Part shown: one piece after another, positions 1-6,300 of the stretch
Layout of the letters: the number at the start of each line of letters is the position of its first letter
Numbering within the stretch: the first letter of the stretch is position 1
DNA from: a bacterium
GTDB taxonomy: Bacteria > Auribacterota > UBA3054 > B51-G9
Reading direction: 5' to 3'
Length of the DNA: 6,892 bases
NCBI GenBank assembly: GCA_029933535.1
Contig: JAOZNZ010000172.1
Span: forward strand, 1-6,892
Notes under the pieces: generated by a model
What the model was told of the DNA's origin: nothing
The model's database searches: none
The model's input: only the letters and a program-made list of their open reading frames with translations
Translations under genes and position numbers: made by a program

Positions 1-506
1 TTATTGTTAATATCTTTTGTTTGTCCCGTTTTAAGCGCTGAGGATAAATTGACGGTTTCCGATGCCCAACCGAACAAACAGTTCGGTTGGGCGGTTGCGG
101 TTGCGGGAGATGTGGCGATTATCGGAGCAAAAGACTAGTGTCATGTCAACGCCGTAAAGTTATCAAAAAGGATGTAGCTGCCGGAGAGCGGAGCGAGCCG
201 GTGGAGTCCACAAGCTCGTGCCTCGCTTGCAGCCACATTTGTGTTTGCTTGTATATCATTACAAACTTGACATGACACTAGGATTCCGCTGGCTTAAATG
301 CCGGAGCGGCATATTTTTTCGAAAAGTTTATCCTTTTCTCCACCTCAAATAGCTACCAATGCGTTAATTTTTCCGTCAGCAGGAACAATTCTATTGGCAC
401 CGTCACCGACAAATATTCTTTGGAATTTCGAAAATATCACTGACGGTATTGACGGCCGAATTTGATGATAACAAAAATTTCCGTGCATCTTGCGGAAACA
501 ACAAAC
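1..506 (+). pseudogene. Decayed FG-GAP beta-propeller surface protein (5' end outside window)
   Basis: Read in frame 1, the first bases encode the end of a signal peptide (LLLISFVCPVLSA) followed directly by one FG-GAP blade (EDKLTVSDAQ... FGWAVAVAGDVAIIGAKD). The frame then hits TAG at 136-138, the left edge of the inserted element at 136-280. Bases 77-135 are identical to 3696-3754 of the intact FG-GAP gene. After the insertion, 281-304 still matches blade 1 (3757-3780), then the sequence switches to match the end of blade 14 and the C-terminal module (about 6031-6241). Compared with the intact gene there is a one-base insertion near 333-340, a one-base deletion near 456, and a jump at 505/506 from the equivalent of 6241 to 6522, removing the PEP-CTERM tail. 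With a stop, two frameshifts and a missing anchor it cannot encode a working protein. The signal peptide region does not resemble that of the intact gene, so it is a paralogue, not a simple copy. Confidence 0.88.
136..280. mobile_element. MITE-like non-autonomous insertion with TA-flanked inverted repeats
   Basis: The left end 136-149 (tagtgtcatgtcaa) is the exact reverse complement of the right end 267-280 (ttgacatgacacta). If the outermost TA on each side is a target duplication, the element proper is 138-278 (141 bp) with 12-bp terminal repeats. The intact paralogue runs straight through the same point (3754 to 3757), with AA where the insertion has TA, so it serves as an empty site. Inside, the arms are imperfectly self-complementary (TGTAGCTGC at about 174-182 against GCAGCCACA at about 229-237), and the centre is the palindrome GTGGAGTCCAC at 201-211. 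There is no transposase frame. TA target preference is characteristic of IS630/Tc1-mariner elements, so a transposase of that family probably mobilised it; that is inference. The 62-codon frame crossing it is fortuitous. Confidence 0.85.
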
Positions 507-539
507 ATAATATAATCACATGTCCCGGACTCAGAATGA
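506..539. repeat. 34-bp direct repeat, copy 1 (shared 3' flank of the FG-GAP paralogues)
   Basis: This stretch matches 6522-6555 with one mismatch (G at 527 where the other copy has A). In the second copy it spans the stop codon and immediate downstream flank of the intact FG-GAP gene, so its presence here shows that the ancestral duplication included the gene end. It now lies just upstream of the beta-helix gene and may contribute to its leader. It contains a TATAAT at 511-516 without a convincing -35 partner. Confidence 0.8.
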
Positions 540-548
540 GCGGCCGGG
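524..548 (+). promoter_or_regulatory. Hairpin in the leader of the beta-helix gene
   Basis: CCCGG (524-528) pairs with CCGGG (544-548), and inside it CTCA (530-533) pairs with TGAG (537-540) around a GAA loop, leaving a small asymmetric internal loop. It ends five bases before the ribosome binding site at 553-558, so folding could affect translation initiation. The outer stem exists only here; the sister copy at 6540-6555 keeps only the inner CTCA/TGA part. No T-tract follows, so it is not a classical terminator. Function is unproven. Confidence 0.35.
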
Positions 549-552
549 CAGC

Positions 553-558
553 AAAGGA
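553..558 (+). promoter_or_regulatory. Ribosome binding site that fixes the start at 566
   Basis: AAAGGA lies seven bases before ATG 566. This site supports 566 as the true start over the longer in-frame ATG at 449, which lies inside pseudogene sequence. Only from 566 does the protein begin with a recognisable signal peptide. Confidence 0.7.
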
Positions 559-565
559 CACAACA

Positions 566-3145
566 ATGAACAATTTTATTTACCGATTACTGATTACCGA
601 TTACCGATATCTCTTACTTCTGTTACTCTCTTCAACTCTTTTCGCGGATACTTTTTATGTCGGACAATCAGGCTCTCCGGGCGGGAATTATTTCACCGAT
701 ATTCAGTCGGCGGTTTATGCGGCTGACGATGGTGATTCTGTCATAGTATCAAACGGAACCTACGTTTTAAGTTCAGAAATCAGTGTTACCAATGGTTTGA
801 CAATTCAAAGTGCAAATGGTTCTGAGAACACAATTGTTGATGGAAATAATTCCAACCGATGTTTTAACCTTCGTGAAAAGAACATTGTTCTTTCGGGATT
901 TACAATCACAAACGGAAATTCCGGGAATGGACACGGTGGAGGGATTTATTGTCACGAAAAATCGGCTGAAATAAAAAATTGTACAATTGTCGGAAATTAT
1001 ACGGTTAACTGGGGCGGCGGTGTTTGCTATGGAACAATAATCAACTGCAAACTAATTGCTAATACTGCAAGTTATGGCGGAGGTACTTTTAAATCAATTG
1101 TTAGTAACAGCTTAGTTGCTTTTAATTTTGCACGCAGTGAGGGGGGCGGATCTCATAAAGGTTCAATCAATAATTGCACTGTTGCCGGAAATACTGCTTC
1201 TTTCAATGGTGGGGGTACCTCCTCTTGCACCAACAAAAACTCAATCATTTATTATAATCATGCTCCGAACGGTCCAAACATAAAAGACGGATTATCTGAT
1301 TATTGCTGCACAACACCGGACGGACCAAGCGGAACAGGTAATATTTCCGTTGAACCAGTATTAGTGTCAGCAACTTATATAGCGACAAACTCACCGTGTA
1401 TTGGAGCCGGTTTGTTTGCTTATGCAGACGGAGTTGATATTGATGGTGAACTCTGGAAAAATCCTCCGGCTATCGGTTGTGATCAGCCTTACGCGTTTGC
1501 ACTTTTGGGCTCGCTTTCAGTTTCGATCAAAGCAACAAGAATTTTTACTTATGTTGATATTCCATTAACTTTTTCAGCCGATATATCCGGGAAATTATAT
1601 AAAAACAGTTGGGATTTAGATGACGGAACTACTGAAACTGATAAATTTCAGGTTATACATTCGTGGAGTGAAACCGGAAAATATAATGTTGGTCTGACAG
1701 CTTATAATAATACATATCCGGCAGGTGTTTCCGGTTCTATTGAAGTTAATATTATTACGAATATTCATTATGTAAATATTAATAATCCATCGCCGGTTCT
1801 ACCTTATTCTACTTGGGAAACCGCCGCGACAAATATTCAGGACGCTGTTGATATAGCTGATAATGGCGGGAAAATCATTGTTACAAATGGAATGTTTTTT
1901 ATATATCCCCGGTTATATGTTGATAAAAGTCTCATTATTGAATCTGTTAACGGTCCGGAAAATACATTCGTTGTTGGAACCAATTATGGTAATGTTTTTT
2001 ACTTGAAGGGATCCAATATTGTTGTTTCCGGTTTTACTATTACAAACGGATATGCTACTTCCGGTGGCGGAGTTCGTTCCTTTTATCCAATAAACATGAT
2101 TACAAATTGCATAATTGTCGGGAATAAAGCAACTGACGGCGCAGGGGTTTATAAAGCTACGGTTAACAATTGTTCTATCCGGGGGAACTCGGCAAACGGT
2201 GATGGCGGAGGAACTTATTTAAGCACAGTCAATAACTGCACGATTAACGGGAATTCGGCACACAACGGTGGTGGGATTTATAACTCTAAAGTCAATAACT
2301 GCACTATCAGTGACAATACAGCAGACAATTATGGCGGTGGAATATATGCCGGCACGGCAAATAGCTGCATTATCAGCGAAAACTCGGCGGGAATTTATGG
2401 CGGTGGTGCTTATTACGGAATAATTAACAACTCTACAATCAACGGAAATACATCAGACCGTTTTGGCGGTGGAACTTACTTTACCACTATTAACAATAGT
2501 ACAATCAACGGGAATTCGGCAGTATATGATGGTGGCGGAGCTTGTTATGGGATTTTAAACAATTGTATAATTAGCGGAAACGTTGCTGAATATGGTGGCG
2601 GGGTCTATAATACTACCGGAGGTTCGTTGACAAACTGTCTGATTAATGGATTGAACAGTGCAATTTTTGGCGGCGGAGTTTATTTAAGCGAAGGAGGCGA
2701 TCTTTATAACTGTACGATCGCAGGTAATTTCGCTTCCGGTTCAGGTGGAGGAATCGTATGTTCCAATGGCGGTGTTATTGTTAATTCTATTATTTATGAT
2801 AATACTGCTTTGATAAGCGGTGGGAACTGGAAAAGTTACGCCTCAAACGTTGTTTTTTCATATTCCTGTACTACCCCCACAAATAATCTTCCGGTTGGAA
2901 ACCTATGTTTTCCTGATAATCCTGAATTTGAAATTCCAGGATCTGATTACCATTTGATAGAAAGTTCGCCTTGCATTGATTCTGGAGTCATCATGCCATG
3001 GATGACCGGCGCAAAAGATTTGGATGGTAATCCGAGAATCATCGGTGGAATGGTAGACATAGGCTGTTATGAATACATTCCGGAACCTTGCTTAATTATC
3101 ATTGTATTAATTCCCCTTTTTCTAAAGTGGATTAGGGGGATTTAA
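566..3145 (+). CDS. Secreted double parallel beta-helix protein with PKD-like domain and PEP-CTERM-like tail
   Basis: The 859-residue product has a signal peptide (about 1-27, hydrophobic run YLLLLLLSSTLFA, cleavage before DTFYVG). Helix domain 1 (about 28-308) begins with FTDIQSAV and ends in an anchor-Q-like stretch (NSPCIGAG...DIDG). A PKD-like domain follows (about 310-397, with SWDLDDGT). Helix domain 2 (about 400-835) begins with ATNIQDAV, carries about eight coils rich in GGG-x-Y and NNCTI-x-GN, and closes with DYHLIESSPCIDSG...DLDGNPR...DIGCYEY, the choice-of-anchor Q signature. PEP at 839-841, a hydrophobic run (CLIIIVLIPLFL) and KWIRGI form a sorting-signal-like tail. The two helix domains look like an internal duplication: GFTITNG occurs in both. 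Right-handed beta-helices of this kind are often polysaccharide-binding, polysaccharide-cleaving or adhesive; no catalytic residues can be identified, so substrate and activity are unknown. By eye it is more AT-rich than the FG-GAP gene downstream. The in-frame ATG at 449 is rejected as the start. Confidence 0.9.
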   Translation: MNNFIYRLLITDYRYLLLLLLSSTLFADTFYVGQSGSPGGNYFTDIQSAVYAADDGDSVIVSNGTYVLSSEISVTNGLTIQSANGSENTIVDGNNSNRCFNLREKNIVLSGFTITNGNSGNGHGGGIYCHEKSAEIKNCTIVGNYTVNWGGGVCYGTIINCKLIANTASYGGGTFKSIVSNSLVAFNFARSEGGGSHKGSINNCTVAGNTASFNGGGTSSCTNKNSIIYYNHAPNGPNIKDGLSDYCCTTPDGPSGTGNISVEPVLVSATYIATNSPCIGAGLFAYADGVDIDGELWKNPPAIGCDQPYAFALLGSLSVSIKATRIFTYVDIPLTFSADISGKLYKNSWDLDDGTTETDKFQVIHSWSETGKYNVGLTAYNNTYPAGVSGSIEVNIITNIHYVNINNPSPVLPYSTWETAATNIQDAVDIADNGGKIIVTNGMFFIYPRLYVDKSLIIESVNGPENTFVVGTNYGNVFYLKGSNIVVSGFTITNGYATSGGGVRSFYPINMITNCIIVGNKATDGAGVYKATVNNCSIRGNSANGDGGGTYLSTVNNCTINGNSAHNGGGIYNSKVNNCTISDNTADNYGGGIYAGTANSCIISENSAGIYGGGAYYGIINNSTINGNTSDRFGGGTYFTTINNSTINGNSAVYDGGGACYGILNNCIISGNVAEYGGGVYNTTGGSLTNCLINGLNSAIFGGGVYLSEGGDLYNCTIAGNFASGSGGGIVCSNGGVIVNSIIYDNTALISGGNWKSYASNVVFSYSCTTPTNNLPVGNLCFPDNPEFEIPGSDYHLIESSPCIDSGVIMPWMTGAKDLDGNPRIIGGMVDIGCYEYIPEPCLIIIVLIPLFLKWIRGI
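580..607 (+). repeat. Heptanucleotide tandem repeat, four units, in the signal-peptide region
   Basis: Four units of TTACCGA lie head to tail (580-586, 587-593 with one change, 594-600, 601-607), encoding the RLLITDYRY part just after the start codon of the beta-helix gene. Seven is not a multiple of three, so gain or loss of a unit would shift the frame before the signal peptide core. Confidence 0.75.
2141..2617 (+). repeat. Coding repeat: beta-helix coils of about 22-23 residues
   Basis: Residues about 526-684 of the beta-helix protein consist of successive coils with the pattern GGG-x-Y-x(4)-NNCTI-x-GNSA, one every 66-69 bases. The stacked NNC/NNS positions suggest an asparagine/cysteine ladder along one face of the helix. 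At DNA level the units are clearly related (recurrent ggcggtgg and aacaa...atcaacgg words) but not identical. Confidence 0.8.
3109..3143. repeat. C4/G5 inverted repeat forming the last codons of the beta-helix gene
   Basis: An aattcccc block at the left and a gggggattt block at the right flank a T-rich then purine-rich middle, giving an imperfect dyad. It encodes the end of the hydrophobic tail (IPLFLKWIRGI) and the stop codon lies at its right edge. Its composition differs from the flanking coding sequence, and it resembles small dispersed repeats common in bacterial intergenic DNA, so it may be an inserted repeat that reshaped the C-terminus. That origin is inference. Confidence 0.45.
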
Positions 3146-3158
3146 TTGGATTATTTAT

Positions 3159-3182
3159 TCCCGACGCCTTTTGGGGCCGGGA
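3159..3182 (+). terminator. Possible weak terminator hairpin after the beta-helix gene
   Basis: TCCCG (3159-3163) pairs with CGGGA (3178-3182), and GCC further in can pair with GGC, around a T-rich loop. The stem has two internal mismatches and no T-run follows, so termination by the standard intrinsic mechanism is uncertain. Confidence 0.3.
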
Positions 3183-3204
3183 TCTTCGATATTGTTACGA
3201 CATT

Positions 3205-3210
3205 TATAAT
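3205..3210 (+). promoter_or_regulatory. Possible -10 element for the FG-GAP gene
   Basis: TATAAT occurs at 3205-3210, about 105 bases before the start at 3317. No good -35 is present 16-18 bases upstream (the stretch there reads ATCTTC), and the surrounding DNA is AT-rich enough for a chance match. An inverted repeat, AGGAAAT/ATTTCCT, lies just downstream at 3226-3241. Confidence 0.25.
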
Positions 3211-3266
3211 TTATTATTTATTTGGAGGAAATTTATTTCCTAAATTAAATTTTCTAAATTGAGGGC

Positions 3267-3286
3267 ACTCGAAAAGCTTTTCGAGT
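3267..3286. promoter_or_regulatory. Perfect 20-bp palindrome upstream of the FG-GAP gene
   Basis: ACTCGAAAAGCTTTTCGAGT is its own reverse complement. GAGG (3261-3264) and CCTC (3288-3291) can extend the stem beyond a small internal loop. It lies 30 bases before ATG 3317. As DNA it could be a dimeric operator; as RNA it would be a strong hairpin in the leader. No T-tract follows, so an intrinsic terminator is unlikely. No binding protein can be assigned. Confidence 0.5.
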
Positions 3287-3304
3287 TCCTCCTAACATCA
3301 AACT

Positions 3305-3309
3305 AAAGG
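3305..3309 (+). promoter_or_regulatory. Ribosome binding site of the FG-GAP gene
   Basis: AAAGG ends seven bases before ATG 3317, which opens a clear signal peptide, so this start is well supported. Confidence 0.65.
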
Positions 3310-3316
3310 TAAAATC

Positions 3317-6300
3317 ATGAATACGGCAAAACTCAATTTCTATGTCCAACCAATTGTTTTCTTAATCTGTTTTTTTATCAGCGCGGCAAATTCGCTTGGG
3401 AATTCTGTATTCCAAAACCCGAAATCCATGGTTCAAAATTCAAGATTACCAAGTCACCAAATTGCCAGATCACCAAAATCCGCTGAAAGCAAGACAATCA
3501 TACCAGGCGAAATTCCCGTTGGCCTGGATGCTTCCGCGTGGTATAAAATCCAGAAACAAATCCGTGATCAAAAATCCAACACTCCAATAATTTTATCACG
3601 CAATATGCGTGGCCAACGATCAATCACTCCTTCTCTCATGGCGCCTGTCTTCAGCTCTGAAGAGAAATTGACCGCTTCCGATGCGCAACCAAACGAACAG
3701 TTCGGTTGGGCGGTTGCGGTTGCGGGAGATGTGGCGATTATCGGAGCAAAAGACAAGGATTCTGCTGGCTCAAATGCCGGCGCGGCATATATTTTCGAGC
3801 GCAATACAGGCACCACAAATGTCTGGGGGCAGGTTAAAAAATTGACCGCATCCGATGCGCAAATGCTTGATTATTTCGGCGGTGCTGTTGGCGTTAAGGG
3901 TGACGTAGCGATTGTCGGCGCAGGTCACGAGGACACTAGTGGCGCTGAAGCCGGCGCGGCGTATATCTTTGAACGTGATTCCGGTGGAATCAATGCCTGG
4001 GGTGAAGTGAAAAAGTTGATGGCTTCTGACGCGCAAGCGGGAGATCAGTTCGGATATTCAGTTTCGATAGCGGGTGACGTGGCCGTTGTCGGCGCTTATA
4101 AAGACGATGACGGAGGTACTAATTCCGGCGCGGTATATATTTTCGAGCGGAACTATGGAGGCGTCAATGCATGGGGTGAAGTGAAAAAACTGACAGCGTC
4201 AGATGCGCAGGAAAACGATGATTTCGGCATCTCAGTCGCTGTGTGGGGAGATGTGATTGTTGTCGGAGTGCGTCGCGAGGATGACGGTGGCTCCGATTCC
4301 GGGGCGGCGTATATTTTCGAACGAAACTCCGGTGGAATTAATTTCTGGGGTGAAACAAAAAAACTTCTCGCTTCCGATGCGCAAGCGGGTGATAACTTCG
4401 GCTGGTCGGTCGCCGTGGAGGGAGATGTTGCCCTTGTTGGAGCATATTTGGAGGATGATGGCGATGCAAATGCAGGTGCCGCATATATTTTTGAGAGAAA
4501 CGCCGACGGCATAAATACATGGGGGGAGGTGAAAAAACTGACCGCGCATGATGCGCAGGGTGGTGATTATTTCGGTCGTTCGGTCTCAATGGCAGGTGAC
4601 ATTGTTATTGTTGGCGCAGACGGTGAGGATGACGGCGGCTCTTTTGCCGGCGCTGCATATATTTTTGCGCGCAACGCTGGCGGAGTAAATGGCTGGGAAG
4701 AAGTGAAGAAATTGACCGCTACCGATGCACAGGCAGGCAATAGGTTCGGCCACTCAGTTGCTGTGGCCGGCGGCGTTGCATTTGTCGGGGCAAACGGTGA
4801 TGATGACAAAGGTTCCCAAGCCGGCGCGGCGTATGTCCTTCCGGTTTCTCATGAAACAAAAGAATTCAAGGAAGCCGTAAAAAAGATCTCCTCCGATGCC
4901 CAACTGCACGGACACTTCGGTTGGGCTGTAGCCGTAGATGGAGATGTTGCTGTAATAGGCGCAAAATACGAGGATGCTGTTGGCAATGATTCCGGCGCGG
5001 CATATATTTTAGAACGTAATATCGGGGGTGTCAATGCTTGGGGTGAGGTGAAAAAACTCACCGCTTCCGACGCGCAGAACGATGATCAGTTTGGAATCTC
5101 TGTTGCAGTGGCTGGAGATGTGGCGGTTGTTGGTGCATACCTTGAAGATGCCGGTGGCTTTCAAGCCGGTGCAGCGTATGTTTTCGAGCGCAACACCGGC
5201 GGGATAAATGCCTGGGGTGAAGTGAAAAAGCTTGTCGCTTCCGATGCGGAGGAGGGGGATACCTTCGGCTTTTCGGTTGCAATGGCGGGCGATGTCGCGC
5301 TCATTGGCGCATCTACAGAGGATGAAAACGGATTTTCGGCAGGCGCCGCATATATCTTTGAACGGAACGCCGGCGGTATAAATGCCTGGGGTGAAGTGAA
5401 AAAGCTAATCGCTTCTGATACACAGCAGACTAATCGCTTCGGTTATTCTGTTGCAGTGGATGGCGATGTCGCAATTATAGGCGCAAGAAATGAGGGGACT
5501 GGCGGAACTGATGCCGGCGCGGCATATATCTTTGAACGGAACACGGGAGGCATTAATGCCTGGGGGGAAGTGAAAAAGCTGATCGCATCCGATGCGCAGG
5601 AAAGTGTTCGCTTCGGTTCTTCAGTCGCAGTGGCCGGGGATATCGCGGTTATTGGCGCACTATTCGATAATGCTGAAGGTCCTGCTGCCGGCGCCGCGTA
5701 TGTTTTTGAGCGGAATGCGGATGGCATTAATTCCTGGGGAGAAGTAAAAAAACTAATAGCTTCCGATGCTGATGCCAATGACCAATTTGGCGATTCCGTT
5801 GCAGTAGCGGGGGATATAGTTGTTGTCGGCGCGCACTTTGAGGATGCCGGACTTATTCGGACAGGTGCTGCGTATATTTTTGAACGAAATGCCGGCGGTA
5901 CAAATGCCTGGGGAGAAATAAAAAAACTTTCCGCGTCAGATGCTCAGGAATACGATTACTTCGGTGATTCAGTTGCCGTTGCAGGTGACGTGGTGGTTAT
6001 CGGTGCGTACATTGAAGATGAAGGCGCGACTAATGCCGGAGCGGTATATTTTTTCGAAAAGTTTATCCCTTCTACACCTCAAATTGCTACCAATGCGTTA
6101 ATTTTTCCGTCAGCAGGTGCAATTCTATTGGCACCGTCACCGACAAATATTCTTTGGAATTTCGAAAAAATTACAGATGACTTTGACGGCACGAATTTGA
6201 TGATAACAAAAATTTCCGTGCATATTGCGGAAACAACAAACGAAGTTTCTATAGTCACGAATAATATTTATAATTTTCTCGGACAAGTCCCTTGGTTCGT

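Larger units (their letters stand above)
3146..3262 (+). other. In-frame open stretch after the stop, encoding a second hydrophobic tail
   Basis: After the TAA at 3143-3145 the same frame stays open for 38 codons to TGA at 3260-3262. The end of this stretch reads FIIYYLLFGGNLFPKLNFLN, a hydrophobic block with a later lysine that resembles a membrane or sorting tail. It may be the remains of the original C-terminus of the beta-helix protein, displaced when the repeat at 3109-3143 brought in a stop codon. The region is AT-rich, where FIIYYLLF-like translations can arise by chance. Confidence 0.35.

Noticed and set aside
87..275. A 62-codon open frame across the insertion
   Set aside because: It runs in the wrong frame for the FG-GAP fragment and spans the MITE, is Cys/Arg-rich junk in character, and has no convincing start signal.
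267..299. TTGACA at the MITE end as an outward promoter
   Set aside because: It is part of the terminal repeat, and no -10-like hexamer lies 16-18 bases away on either side of the element.
449..565. Longer start (ATG 449) for the beta-helix gene, adding 39 residues
   Set aside because: The extra codons are out-of-frame pseudogene sequence with no ribosome binding site, and they would bury the signal peptide. ATG 566 has AAAGGA seven bases upstream and opens the signal peptide directly.
520..726. A 68-codon frame overlapping the start of the beta-helix gene
   Set aside because: It overlaps the well-supported gene in another frame; its repetitive YLPITDYRLPIS-like part just translates the heptamer repeat.
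3568..5778. Many medium-length reverse-strand open frames
   Set aside because: They are periodic shadows of the 174-bp FG-GAP repeats (recurrent SKIYAAP and ATSPATAT words), without ribosome binding sites or independent domain signals.
3659..6061. Regular repeats considered as a CRISPR array or satellite DNA
   Set aside because: The unit is 174 bases, in frame, without unique spacers, and encodes a known structural repeat.
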